Below, piece after piece: positions 55,966 to 64,000 of a DNA stretch of 64,000 nucleotides; position 1 is the stretch's first letter, and every line of letters begins with the position of its first letter. A program made the translations under genes and the position numbers. The DNA comes from Bdellovibrio bacteriovorus (lineage in GTDB: Bacteria; Bdellovibrionota; Bdellovibrionia; Bdellovibrionales; Bdellovibrionaceae). The stretch covers positions 301,739-365,738 of the forward strand of contig NZ_LUKF01000017.1 in assembly GCF_001592755.1 (NCBI RefSeq), in the 5' to 3' direction. The notes under the pieces are model-generated. The model had not been told where the DNA came from. It searched no databases and was given only the letters and a program-made list of their open reading frames with translations.

Positions 55966-57525
55966 TTAGTGAGCATCCACGACCTTGTTTGTCTTCTCTT
56001 TAAACTTTAAGAAGTAAAGAGGGATGAACGACAAAGAAAAGATCAACATCATTAAGAACATCAACTGAGTAAAGCTCAGCATAAAGACTTGATTCTGAAT
56101 CCGTCCGTAAAGACTTCGCAAAGCAGCCTCGGATCCCGTGGCCATCCCTAAGCCTTCACTCATTTTAACTCCCAATCCGGAAGCTGAAGAGTAGTAGGCA
56201 TTCTGCGTTTGCGGATTTAGCAATGACACCTTCCCCGCCAGATCCAGATAGTTTTGATGACTGTTCTTAGTTAAAAGCGTGCCGATAAGAGCAATCCCTA
56301 CACTTCCACCAATTTGCCGAGCCAGATTCAACAAGCCGGAAACTTGCCCCATCTCGACACCTTTAAACTGGCTTAAGATGGAAGAGTTGATAGGCACAAA
56401 TAAGAAGGCCATTCCGAATCCGCGCACAAACATCATGTTTAGCACATCTCGCTCTGAAGACTGCGGTGATAAACGTGTCATCAATAGCAAACAAATCTCT
56501 AAAGAAACCAAACCGATAAAAATTAAAATCTTCGGATTCGTCCCTTTAAACATCTGTCGTCCCACGAAAGGCATGATGGCCGCCGTTAATAAGGATCCGG
56601 GGATAAAGAGCATTCCCGTTTGAGTTGCATCCAAATGCAATGTTCGCCCCACAAAAATAGGCAAGATAAAGACGACGCCATAAAGGAAGAATCCCACCAT
56701 CGCCATCAACATCACACCGTTACTAACTAACGGCTTTAAGAAAAGGCGCACATTGATGATCGGATTTTTCACGCGCAATTCCCACCATACAAAGAGTGGC
56801 AAGCTGACCACGGCGATGATCGTATTAAACACGATCATACGTGAAGCAAACCAATCTTCGGCTTCGCCGCGCTCTAAGACAAATTGCAGACATCCAATAC
56901 CTAACACCAAAAAGGTCAGACCCCAGATATCAAGCTCTTGTTTTTCCTGATGCTGCCCTTCTTCTTTCGGGCGATTGAAAATCACGGCAGCACCAATGAA
57001 GAACGCGATCAAACCCAAAGGAAGATTGATATTGAAAATAGATCTCCAACCGAAATTGTCCGTCAAATATCCACCCATCGTGGGACCGAGTGTGGGACCA
57101 ATCATCACACTCATCCCGAAGATCGCACCCGCGATCCCTGCTTTTTCTTTCGGGAATTGTTCATAGATTAAAGTCTGCGATGTGGGAAGAAGAGCTCCGC
57201 CCGCCAACCCTTGAAGGATACGGAAGATGGTGAGTGTCTCTAAATTCGGCGCAAGACCACAGGCGACGGACGTGCCTGTAAAAAGAAGAATACATCCCAG
57301 AAAGTAAGTCCTGCGACCAATGCGTTCCCCCAACCAAGCAGAGACCGGTAAGACAATGGCATTGGCGATCGCGTAGCCCGTGATCACCATACTGATGTCT
57401 TCCAACGTAGCCCCTAAGTTCCCCATCATAGAGGGCAAAGCCACGTTCACGATCGAGGCGTCGATGATTTCTAAAAGCGAAGCCATCACCGCCACGACTA
57501 TAATCAGTACGGATTCCTTTTTCAT
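55966..57525 (-). CDS. MFS multidrug transporter, EmrB/QacA (DHA2) family
   Basis: A 519-residue inner-membrane protein with about 14 hydrophobic segments. ASIVNVALPSMMGNLGA at the start and GPTLGPTMGGYLTDNFGWRSIFNINLPLG (motif C) mark the 14-TM DHA2 drug:proton antiporters. It is encoded with a membrane fusion protein and a TolC-like protein, so it should pump substrates across both membranes. It is last in the operon, 11 bases after the fusion protein gene. Confidence 0.94.
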   Translation of the reverse strand: MKKESVLIIVVAVMASLLEIIDASIVNVALPSMMGNLGATLEDISMVITGYAIANAIVLPVSAWLGERIGRRTYFLGCILLFTGTSVACGLAPNLETLTIFRILQGLAGGALLPTSQTLIYEQFPKEKAGIAGAIFGMSVMIGPTLGPTMGGYLTDNFGWRSIFNINLPLGLIAFFIGAAVIFNRPKEEGQHQEKQELDIWGLTFLVLGIGCLQFVLERGEAEDWFASRMIVFNTIIAVVSLPLFVWWELRVKNPIINVRLFLKPLVSNGVMLMAMVGFFLYGVVFILPIFVGRTLHLDATQTGMLFIPGSLLTAAIMPFVGRQMFKGTNPKILIFIGLVSLEICLLLMTRLSPQSSERDVLNMMFVRGFGMAFLFVPINSSILSQFKGVEMGQVSGLLNLARQIGGSVGIALIGTLLTKNSHQNYLDLAGKVSLLNPQTQNAYYSSASGLGVKMSEGLGMATGSEAALRSLYGRIQNQVFMLSFTQLMFLMMLIFSLSFIPLYFLKFKEKTNKVVDAH

Positions 57526-57536
57526 AAAAAACGACC

Positions 57537-58397
57537 TTAGTGCTTATGCACCTTTACGAAAGCTGATAGACCCGCTTTTAAAGCTTCGACTTCTTCAGCC
57601 GTCACATTTTCAAATCTGATTTTTACAGGAACGCGCTGAACGACCTTAGTAAAGTTTCCGGTGGCGTTGTCTGGAGGAAGCAGTGTGAAGGTAGCACCCG
57701 TCGCAGAACTAATCGACTCGACCACTCCCACAAAACTGCGTCCCGAGATCGCATCCACATCGATATTCACGCGTTTACCGGGTTGGACTCCTTCGATTTC
57801 TGTTTCTTTGAAGTTTGCTGTCACCCATCTTTCACCCGCATCGACGAAGCCGACTAAGGGAACTCCAGGTGCTGCCAACTGACCCACCTCAACCGACTTT
57901 TTTGCAATGAAACCATCGGAAGGAGCTTTGATTTTTGTATTTTCAAAATTCAATTCAGCTTGAGCCACTTGTGCCGAAAGAGCTTCGAACTTGGCCTTCG
58001 CCTCTGCAAAGGCGGTGGAAGCGGCGTCGTATTGTTGTTGCGAAACGACACCTTTCGAGAAAAGCTCCGACAGACGTCTTTGGTTCTTTTCTAAATCCCG
58101 TTTACGGGCCTCTAAAGATGAAAGCTCCCCTTTCATCTGACGAAGAGTGTTTTGATAATCACGCTCATCCAGCTCGATCAGCAAATCACCCTTCTTCACA
58201 CGCAAACCTTCCGTGACATGCACTGCCTTCACATAACCGCCGACCTTCGCGGCGATCATCACGGAGTGAGCTTCCACCTGCGCGTTGTCCGTTGTCACAA
58301 ACATAAAATGTTCGTACACGAAATAGAGCGCGCCCAACACTGCTATGGCACCGATACCTGATAAAATCTTTTTCTTCTTATCCATTTTCAACCTCAA
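57537..58397 (-). CDS. Membrane fusion protein (EmrA/HlyD family)
   Basis: A 286-residue periplasmic adaptor. An N-terminal membrane anchor (about 11-30) is followed by a split biotinyl-lipoyl domain (VGGYVKAVHVTEGLRVKKGDLLIELDERDY and APSDGFIAKKSVEVGQLAAPG) around a coiled-coil hairpin (about 75-145) and a beta-barrel. EmrA-type proteins link the EmrB pump to TolC. The start overlaps the TolC-like stop by 4 bases. Confidence 0.94.
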   Translation of the reverse strand: MRLKMDKKKKILSGIGAIAVLGALYFVYEHFMFVTTDNAQVEAHSVMIAAKVGGYVKAVHVTEGLRVKKGDLLIELDERDYQNTLRQMKGELSSLEARKRDLEKNQRRLSELFSKGVVSQQQYDAASTAFAEAKAKFEALSAQVAQAELNFENTKIKAPSDGFIAKKSVEVGQLAAPGVPLVGFVDAGERWVTANFKETEIEGVQPGKRVNIDVDAISGRSFVGVVESISSATGATFTLLPPDNATGNFTKVVQRVPVKIRFENVTAEEVEALKAGLSAFVKVHKH

Positions 58398-59707
58398 TTA
58401 AAATCAACCAATTTTTGACCCGTGCTCAGCTCAAGATTCACAAGAGCTTCAATCGCCCCGATTTGCGCATTCACCGCACCGGCTTTTGCTCGATAAAGTT
58501 CCGCTTCGGCATCAAGAACATCTGTATTCGTTCTTGCTCCCACTTTTTGTCCTTCACGGGATAAACGAACGCTTTCTTCAGACTTCGCGATGTCGTTTTG
58601 ACGAGCTTCAAAAACCGCGCAGTAGTACAAATATTTGCGCTTCCAGAAATCGAAGTCGCGTTTGGCTTTAAGCTCCGCCTGGCGAAGAGTTTTTTCTGCT
58701 TGATATTTTTGTTCGATGCTTTGTTTAGAGCGCGAAATCGAAGTCATGCCATCAAAGATATTCCAGGTCAGACTGATGCCGTATTGCCAAGCATCGCGGA
58801 AGCCATTTTCGTAGTCATCGAAACGGTCATTGCGGTTGTTGTAATACTGATACTGTCCAATCAAAGCCAGACGAGGCACCCAATATTTTTCCGCTGAATC
58901 TTCTTGATAACGAAACCCTTCCGCCTTTTGACGAAGAGATTGAAGATCTTTTCGCTCGTTCGAGTTAAACTCGGTCACTTTGGCAACCAATTCCGGTTTT
59001 AGTCGAGGCAGTGCCCCTTCAACTTCAGGAACATCTTGGTCTTTCCCCAAAGCTTCACTCAGGCGGGCGCGTGCGACTTCCACATTGTCAGTGGCATTAA
59101 GAAGTTCCGACTGTGCTTCACTCATTTGAACTTCCACACGCAAAACATCATAATTTGTCGATGTCCCGACTTTTTTAAATAGACGAACATCTTTAAGATG
59201 ATCATTAAGTGCACGCACATTCTGTTCAGCGACGGCTTTTAATTCTTTAGCAGCTAGAGCTTTATAAAAAAGAACCACGACTTCACGCTCTACCTGAAAG
59301 CGAGTCCAATCATAATCGTTCTTTGCCGAATCTTCAAAAGCTCCAGCACTCAGATAACGGTTGGTACTGGAAAAGCCATCAAAGAGAGACCATTGCGCAG
59401 TCAGGTAAAGGTTTGTGGTCGGCACGACCTGGGGAATGGTCAGTGGAGTGTTGTTCATATTTACATCCACCAAGGCATATTTCTTATCAAAGAGATAACT
59501 GGCATTGGCCGACAAGGTCGGTAAAAAGCCAGAGTAAGTCTCGGTCTTTTTCCAGCTGCTTTCCTTATATTGGGATTCGGATTTTTGGACTTTCGGTGAT
59601 TGAGTCAGGGCCTCGGTCACCGCCTCACCGAGGTTCAAGACTTGAGAGTGAGATTCTAGAGAAACGAACAAGATTAAAGAAGAGAAGATCCATTTAAGAT
59701 GATTCAT
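58394..59707 (-). CDS. TolC-family outer membrane efflux protein
   Basis: A 437-residue protein from the ATG at 59707 (AGGTGG 4 bases upstream; a further in-frame start at 59740 would add 11 residues inside the operator). A signal peptide (1-21, ending ESHS) is followed by two TolC repeats of long helices and short strands. NLGEAVTEALTQSP and LTWNIFDGMTSISR are typical. It forms the exit duct of the efflux system and is the first gene of the operon, divergent from marR. Confidence 0.92.
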   Translation of the reverse strand: MNHLKWIFSSLILFVSLESHSQVLNLGEAVTEALTQSPKVQKSESQYKESSWKKTETYSGFLPTLSANASYLFDKKYALVDVNMNNTPLTIPQVVPTTNLYLTAQWSLFDGFSSTNRYLSAGAFEDSAKNDYDWTRFQVEREVVVLFYKALAAKELKAVAEQNVRALNDHLKDVRLFKKVGTSTNYDVLRVEVQMSEAQSELLNATDNVEVARARLSEALGKDQDVPEVEGALPRLKPELVAKVTEFNSNERKDLQSLRQKAEGFRYQEDSAEKYWVPRLALIGQYQYYNNRNDRFDDYENGFRDAWQYGISLTWNIFDGMTSISRSKQSIEQKYQAEKTLRQAELKAKRDFDFWKRKYLYYCAVFEARQNDIAKSEESVRLSREGQKVGARTNTDVLDAEAELYRAKAGAVNAQIGAIEALVNLELSTGQKLVDFN

Positions 59708-59728
59708 AAGCCACCTAACTATGTAATG

Positions 59729-59757
59729 GTTGTAACACAAAACCGTTTGCGTCGCAA
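59729..59757 (-). promoter_or_regulatory. Candidate promoter of the TolC-EmrA-EmrB operon
   Basis: On the minus strand TTGCGA (59757-59752) and TACAAC (59734-59729) stand 17 bases apart, fair matches to -35 and -10. Both lie within or at the edge of the nested palindrome, so a bound regulator would block the polymerase. Confidence 0.45.
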
Positions 59758-59771
59758 ACCATTTGTGTTAC
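59732..59771. promoter_or_regulatory. Nested palindromic operator between marR and the efflux operon
   Basis: A 40-base region with two palindromes, one inside the other. The outer arms GTAACACAAA (59732-59741) and TTTGTGTTAC (59762-59771) are perfect. The inner arms GTTTGCG and CGCAAAC flank a single T at 59752. The region overlaps candidate promoters for both divergent genes, so it is the likely site of the adjacent MarR protein. Confidence 0.75.
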
Positions 59772-59824
59772 TATCAATTGAGTATTAAAAACCACACCCC
59801 TTGGTTTTCGATTGGAGGTCGACT

Positions 59825-60283
59825 TTGAAAAAGAATGAGGCAGGCTCAATTCCCGCATGTTATAACGGCGTACACCCTGCGCTAAAGGCCTCGTTTGGCT
59901 ATTCTTTCATCAAAGCGGCCATGAAGTTTCGTACTATGCTCTCACAGGAACTAGAGAAGCATAAACTTGTGACTGCGCATATTGGGATTTTAAAGCTTCT
60001 TAGTCTCAATGGCCCAGCAAGCCAAATCGCCCTGGGTCAGGATATGGGCGTCGACAAAGCGTCCATGGTGAAATTCTTGGATGGACTAGAAAAGATGAAG
60101 TGGGTTCGCCGAGTTCCAGACAAAGTTGACCGACGCATTAAGCTTGTGGAAATCACCTCAAAAGGCGCCGAGGGATTAAAGAAAGTATTGGATGTACATT
60201 CGACCGTCACCAACGAGTTTCTAAGTCCGCTATCTGCCAAGGAACGCCAGACTCTTCATGAGATGCTGAATAAGCTCACTTAA
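59825..60283 (+). CDS. MarR-family transcriptional regulator
   Basis: A 152-residue regulator. The best start is TTG at 59825, with GGAGG 6 bases upstream; an upstream in-frame start at 59801 would precede that site. The winged helix covers about residues 50-115 (ASQIALGQDMGVDKASMVKFLDGLEKMKWVRRVPDKVDRRIKLVEIT), with the DRR wing motif of MarR proteins. It is divergent from the efflux operon and probably represses it and itself through the palindrome at 59732-59771. The inducer is unknown. Confidence 0.92.
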   Translation: MKKNEAGSIPACYNGVHPALKASFGYSFIKAAMKFRTMLSQELEKHKLVTAHIGILKLLSLNGPASQIALGQDMGVDKASMVKFLDGLEKMKWVRRVPDKVDRRIKLVEITSKGAEGLKKVLDVHSTVTNEFLSPLSAKERQTLHEMLNKLT

Positions 60284-60298
60284 CTTATTGATAGGATT

Positions 60299-61021
60299 TC
60301 AAGATTTTCCGCAACAGCCATTGCGCTGAATAGTCTGAATAGCTTTCTCGAAGCTTTCTGGACTGATAGATGACTTTTTCGACAGAGCACACTTTGTTTG
60401 CACTGAATCCATACTTAAATCTACAGCATCGAGTGTGGGATAAATTCGTTTATAGAAATCAAACTCCAAATTCGACATCACCAAGTAATCGATGCGGCCC
60501 TTCAAAATCTTTTGAATATTGCTTTCGTTGGTTGGTGCATCTTCACGCAGGATCTGTTTCTTTGCAAAATATGGATCTAGATTTTGATAGATGAAATTTA
60601 AAACAGTCCCGACACGTGCGCCATAAAGATCGCTGATGCTTTTGATGGGCTTGCTATCGATGTGGACAATAAGGTTGCGACTTTCATAGAGGTCGTCACT
60701 CCAGTACACATCATCCTTAATCGCCGGTTGCCAAACTTCGTTCAGATGACAAAGAACATCTATACTGCCCTGTTTCAGATTTTCGGCGACACGTATTTTC
60801 GGCAGAAGAATAAACTGAGGTTCACGCTTAAGTTCTTTGGCCAAAGCTTCACCAAGATCTTTAAGGACCCCCTCTTGCAAAACCTGCCCTTGCGGCAATC
60901 GGGTCACTCCCAATAATGGCATCGCATAGTTGGAGTTCACGCCATAACGAAGCACCTGTTTTTCTTTTGCAAAAACACAGCAAGAAAAAAGAACGACTGA
61001 TAGAATCACACCCAACTTCAT
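60299..61021 (-). CDS. Exported solute-binding protein (SBP_bac_3-like)
   Basis: A 240-residue protein from the ATG at 61021 (a GTG at 61027 is an alternative). The signal peptide covers residues 1-18 (ending CCVFA). The fold resembles family 3 amino-acid-binding proteins: VLKDLGEALAKEL, SIDVLCHLNEV and ISDLYGARVGTVLN match conserved spots, and the last 15 residues carry a Cys pair (NGCCGKS). No transport gene is next to it, so it may be a sensor or a lone binding protein. It converges with marR. Confidence 0.78.
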   Translation of the reverse strand: MKLGVILSVVLFSCCVFAKEKQVLRYGVNSNYAMPLLGVTRLPQGQVLQEGVLKDLGEALAKELKREPQFILLPKIRVAENLKQGSIDVLCHLNEVWQPAIKDDVYWSDDLYESRNLIVHIDSKPIKSISDLYGARVGTVLNFIYQNLDPYFAKKQILREDAPTNESNIQKILKGRIDYLVMSNLEFDFYKRIYPTLDAVDLSMDSVQTKCALSKKSSISPESFEKAIQTIQRNGCCGKS

Positions 61022-61319
61022 ATTCACGCCTGAGACTATAGAGTATGACTTCTATGTCACCGAAAAAGACGAAACAGTGCCGACTTTCTTTAAGTCTTAT
61101 TGTTTGCGCACAACTGGAACCGAAAGAGTCCCATCAATTACCCATCCAAGATGGGGTCAAACCCATGGAGATTTTTACAACAAATGGAACAGCGTAAATT
61201 GTTTATTTCATGAAGGAATTTCATTCTAACGGAAGTACATGGAACACTCTGGAACAATATGGAGGGGGTTTTCCAGTCTATGAGTGACACTCGGATAATT
61301 CCCGTCTACACCCTCGCTC
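61022..61319. other. Intergenic region, 298 bases, with TGGAAC repeats
   Basis: Between the divergent solute-binding and TIGR02147 genes. No credible gene is seen; a 27-codon frame at 61280 lacks support. It holds four TGGAAC copies, described separately. The TIGR02147 gene has no clear ribosome binding site. Confidence 0.5.
61115..61255 (+). repeat. Four copies of TGGAAC upstream of the TIGR02147 gene
   Basis: TGGAAC at 61115, 61185, 61240 and 61250. The last two are in tandem with 10-base spacing (TGGAACACTC, TGGAACAATA), one helical turn. All are on the plus strand. They may be binding sites for a regulator of the downstream gene, but no match to a known site is claimed. Confidence 0.4.
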
Positions 61320-62120
61320 ATGGCAAAACACCACTATCGAGACTATATCCTAAAAGAACTTGAACGTAGACAAAGAAAGAACCCTTCCTACTCTCTTCGC
61401 GCTTATGCTCGCGACCTTGAGGTTCCCTGTTCACGACTGAGTGAAATCCTTAATGGCAAAGTGGGTCTTTCAGAATCCCGCGCTATGAACTTAGCGGTGA
61501 AGCTGAACTTAGCTCCCTCAGAAAAAGACTTCTTCGTCGATTTGGCTCTTTCTGAACACGCCCGCAGTGCGGTCCTTCGTGAGATGGCCTTGAAGCGTGT
61601 GCAAGCTCGCGAAGAAGCTTTTGAAAAAATCGGCGAAGATCAATTTGCGATTATTTCTGACTGGTATCACACGGCTATTGCTGAACTTTTGAATCTGGAT
61701 CAATTCGTGGCGACACCTGAAAATATGTCACAGCGCCTAGGCCTTACTGTAGATACAGTGGAAAAGGCTTTAGAGCGTTTGCAAAACGTGGGTCTGGTTA
61801 CAAAAACGGCGGAAGGTGTTTGGACTTCTAGCAACAACAAATACTCTTCAAGTTATGCGGGCTCTTCTGAAGCCGCTCGTGCTTTCTACAATCAAATGCA
61901 AAGCAAGGCGTCCGAGGCCATGGTACCTAACAGTGGAAAACGCTGGGATATGGGCTGCACATTAGTGCCGACAAATCGCGATAAAGCGAAAGAAATCTCT
62001 CAGAAAATTCGCGCTTTCCGTCTAGAGATCATGCAAGAACTGCAAAACTCTGAAAGCAAGAATTCACTTTTTGCACTGGCTACAAGCTTCTTTGAAATCA
62101 CAGAACAACAGTCCTCTTAG
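61320..62120 (+). CDS. TIGR02147-family regulator-like protein
   Basis: A 266-residue cytoplasmic protein. The N-terminus (HHYRDYILKELERRQRKNPSYSLRAYARDLEVPCSRLSEILNGK) and the helix-turn-helix-like region around 130-165 (ENMSQRLGLTVDTVEKALERLQNVGLV) fit the TIGR02147/DUF4423 family, which is common in Bdellovibrio and Fibrobacter. Members are presumed transcription regulators. The start lacks a ribosome binding site, so the mRNA may have a very short leader. A strong terminator follows. Confidence 0.85.
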   Translation: MAKHHYRDYILKELERRQRKNPSYSLRAYARDLEVPCSRLSEILNGKVGLSESRAMNLAVKLNLAPSEKDFFVDLALSEHARSAVLREMALKRVQAREEAFEKIGEDQFAIISDWYHTAIAELLNLDQFVATPENMSQRLGLTVDTVEKALERLQNVGLVTKTAEGVWTSSNNKYSSSYAGSSEAARAFYNQMQSKASEAMVPNSGKRWDMGCTLVPTNRDKAKEISQKIRAFRLEIMQELQNSESKNSLFALATSFFEITEQQSS

Positions 62121-62147
62121 TTTCAGCAAGACTTAATGAATAAAACT

Positions 62148-62180
62148 AAAACGCCACAATGCACTTGCTTGTGGCGTTTT
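62148..62180 (+). terminator. Rho-independent terminator after the TIGR02147 gene
   Basis: AAAACGCCACAA (62148-62159) pairs with TTGTGGCGTTTT (62169-62180) around a 9-base loop and is followed by TTATTTTT. It lies 28 bases past the stop. Confidence 0.93.
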
Positions 62181-62217
62181 TTATTTTTAGGCCTTTAGAT
62201 TGCATTTTAGTCTCGAC

Positions 62218-63318
62218 ATGAAAAAACACGTCTCAACGCTCCTATATTTCATCTTAGGTTTCTGCTTTGTTTTCTTTACAGGCTTGTCCACGACTTATGC
62301 AAAACCGAAACGGGGTGAAAAGCCGGCTCCGATTTCTTCTGTAAATAACCCTTTGGAAATAGTGAAGCCTTTTAGCAATCTGACGGCCGATTTTTACGAT
62401 TTTGTTTTACGCTACAACGGCCGCCTGATACCCGGCAAAGATCTGCAACCCTGGCTAACAAAAATCCAAAATTCGGCAGAAGACTATTTCAACTCTATAG
62501 GCGTTCAATACGAAATCCAGATGGTCAAAAGAGAAGATTTGGAGTTTCAAGGAAGCTTTATCGAAAAACTCTCTTACCCTCTTTTCATAATTTCGGGTGT
62601 TTCTGAAGCGCGCGAAAGCAATGGGCAGTTTTTTGAAAAGGTTCTTTCAGACAGCCGCCTGCAAAATTTGAAGTTGGTTTTTGATCCTTTCTTGCCTCTT
62701 TGGAGTGGCCCGATTCAAGGCTTCTTTGAACCCAGTTCAAATTCACTTTACTTCAGCGTAACCGCACTTTCTTATCGCACTGGAGGCTTAGGAGACACCT
62801 TAGAGCACGAGCTTCGGCATGTCCTTGAAAATGAAAGCCTGCTTAAGGGAAGCCTCACCCTCGCCGCTATTACTCTGATGGCGGATCAACGAACGCCCGA
62901 AGTTTATTCCGACTTCTTACGTCTAGACGAAATTGAAACGCATCTTTTAGATATCGAATTTCTGACTGAAAAATCACCCCAGTTAGAAGAAAATGTTTTA
63001 GATAAAGGATCTTTAAAGCGCCTTCGAGAAGAGCGAAACAAAAATCTGGAATTTAAAAAAGAAACCGTCCAAAGACTTCTTAAAAACTCTTTGAGATATC
63101 TTTCTAAGTTAAGAGAAAACATCAGCACCATCGCGATGAACTGTCGAGCCGATGACCTCTTGCCGCTGCGGGTGTGCAAAACATCTGGGATCACCGGCGA
63201 AAGCTATGATCGAGTCGAGATTCGTTTTCCCGCGACGCCTGGGACCGATCTGCAAAAAATGAAAGAGCTCCTGGATTGGTCCCTTCAAAGACTTTTGCTT
63301 TATCAGCACTCCCTTTAG
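62218..63318 (+). CDS. Exported protein with HELRH zinc-metallopeptidase motif
   Basis: A 366-residue protein from the ATG at 62218; a TTG at 62200 is an alternative. The signal peptide covers about residues 1-25 (FILGFCFVFFTGLSTTYA). The central part has GDTLEHELRHVLENES, an HExxH zinc motif near residue 200. A third ligand is not identified; EIETHLLDIEF downstream offers an acidic residue at a plausible spacing. The C-terminus is helical with one Cys pair (NCRAD and RVCKT). I infer a secreted zinc peptidase of unknown family. It is a single gene after the terminator. Confidence 0.7.
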   Translation: MKKHVSTLLYFILGFCFVFFTGLSTTYAKPKRGEKPAPISSVNNPLEIVKPFSNLTADFYDFVLRYNGRLIPGKDLQPWLTKIQNSAEDYFNSIGVQYEIQMVKREDLEFQGSFIEKLSYPLFIISGVSEARESNGQFFEKVLSDSRLQNLKLVFDPFLPLWSGPIQGFFEPSSNSLYFSVTALSYRTGGLGDTLEHELRHVLENESLLKGSLTLAAITLMADQRTPEVYSDFLRLDEIETHLLDIEFLTEKSPQLEENVLDKGSLKRLREERNKNLEFKKETVQRLLKNSLRYLSKLRENISTIAMNCRADDLLPLRVCKTSGITGESYDRVEIRFPATPGTDLQKMKELLDWSLQRLLLYQHSL

Positions 63319-63487
63319 CCCTTACCTTTAGTAAGAATTTCATAGAGTCTTTCAGACTGCCGGTGCGTCTTTAATTTTAGCGACGCACTATTTTTTCAAT
63401 ATTCCTGAATTAATAATTTGTTTCGTAGGATGCATTGTATTCTCCGCACTCAGTTAGAGTATTAGAACACTCACTAAGGAGATTTAT

Positions 63488-63964
63488 ATGATCCGCTTTA
63501 TGCAATCTTTCGCATTTTTGATGTTAGTGGTTTTTGGAGTTCAAAGTGCTTCAGCTCGCCAACTGGAACTTCCCCTTCAACATCCCGATGAAATTTTAGT
63601 GAAAGCTACTGTCTTTTCTAAAAACATCGAGCGCACTAGCTTTCAAAAACTTCCAAAGAAAATTCAAAAGACCGCATCTGAAATTGAAATCCCTTGGGAA
63701 TTGGGAGATGGTTATTACGATACTCAGGCAAAGGTTATCTATCGCGTCTTTGACCCGGCGACAAAAGCCACAGTAGGATACATTTTTGCGGAATTCATTA
63801 CCTACACCGAAGATCCAGAAGCCTACATCGTCGGTGCCTACGTCAATGCAGAAGGCCGTCGCATCGGAAAGTTAACATACATGGAATACTACTATGGAGA
63901 TCGCGAGAATTGGATCGACAGCGTGCCTGAAGATTTCCGCGAACAGATGACTGAGGAAGATTAA
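63488..63964 (+). CDS. Exported protein of unknown function
   Basis: A 158-residue protein with AAGGAG 7 bases before the ATG. The signal peptide covers residues 1-23 (ending QSASA). The mature part is beta-rich and acidic at its end (REQMTEED), without Cys. No family is recognised. The promoter probably lies in the 169 bases before it. Confidence 0.75.
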   Translation: MIRFMQSFAFLMLVVFGVQSASARQLELPLQHPDEILVKATVFSKNIERTSFQKLPKKIQKTASEIEIPWELGDGYYDTQAKVIYRVFDPATKATVGYIFAEFITYTEDPEAYIVGAYVNAEGRRIGKLTYMEYYYGDRENWIDSVPEDFREQMTEED

Positions 63965-64000
63965 GTTAACCGGTATTTGGGGTTCTTCCCACTTAACTAG

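Noticed and set aside
61280..61363. 27-codon frame starting before the TIGR02147 gene
   Set aside because: It runs into the TIGR02147 gene in another frame, has no family-like sequence, and its ribosome binding site is too far from the start.

Overview
The window is a 64 kb stretch of chromosome from a Gram-negative predatory or deltaproteobacterial-type bacterium, most likely Bdellovibrio or a close relative. I infer this from the mix of families: a TIGR02147-type regulator, a PilZ membrane protein, many small signal-peptide proteins without known families, several secreted hydrolases (two proteases, a nuclease, an App1-type phosphatase, an NlpC/P60-like lipoprotein), and exported proteins carrying an 'FQNC' N-terminal motif. 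No species was established. Coding density is high. I saw no phage, insertion sequence, CRISPR array or rRNA; one tRNA-Val(GAC) is present. The content looks like ordinary core genome with lineage-specific exported genes between housekeeping operons.

Layout. 1-4 kb: envelope and exported genes (partial exported protein, PilZ protein, L,D-transpeptidase, NlpC/P60-like lipoprotein). 4-7.5 kb: MscS channel, ttcA, a GST overlapping ttcA tail-to-tail, tRNA-Val and an orphan OmpR-type response regulator. 7.6-12.3 kb: small exported proteins, a trypsin-like protease and a minus-strand group ending in sufE. 12.3-17.1 kb: glnD and mutS. 17.2-22.5 kb: a four-gene exported operon with CxxCH motifs, a Tat-type signal and two 'AFQNC' N-termini. 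22.8-28.9 kb: purB followed by ldcA, a class C beta-lactamase-fold hydrolase and mpl, which together read as a peptidoglycan-recycling cassette. 29-32.3 kb: glutathione peroxidase, a beta-barrel protein and a large exported CxxCH protein interrupted by one in-frame amber codon. 32.3-40.2 kb: a tightly overlapping operon nifS-mnmA-mtaB-rnc-era-der-NSS transporter. 40.4-43.3 kb: a MshEN/GAF-like protein, an isochorismatase-fold hydrolase and a thermonuclease with a possible leader peptide. 43.3-51.4 kb: aldehyde dehydrogenase-tilS-ftsH-cdaA-cdaR-glmM-pdxJ-tsaE, which joins cyclic-di-AMP synthesis to cell-wall precursor supply. 51.5-55.1 kb: prepilin, small proteins, RatA-like protein, glpX and a thioesterase. 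55.1-55.97 kb: pgsA behind GC-rich repeats, then a possible 46-residue protein. 56-60.3 kb: EmrB/EmrA/TolC-type efflux operon divergent from a marR gene across a nested palindrome. 60.3-64 kb: a solute-binding protein, a TIGR02147 regulator, a secreted HELRH metallopeptidase candidate and a small exported protein.

How the genes work together. Many genes act on cell walls or on translation. LdcA and Mpl recover muropeptides, GlmM supplies amino-sugar precursor, and CdaA/CdaR may tie this to c-di-AMP signalling. TtcA, TilS, TsaE, MtaB and MnmA (with a cysteine desulfurase) all modify tRNA. The exported hydrolases suit an organism that digests other cells, but none is shown here to act on prey. 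The points most worth a second look are the amber codon directly after a CxxCH motif, the four-gene exported operon, the related GC-rich repeats just upstream of mpl and pgsA, and the nested palindrome between marR and the efflux operon.
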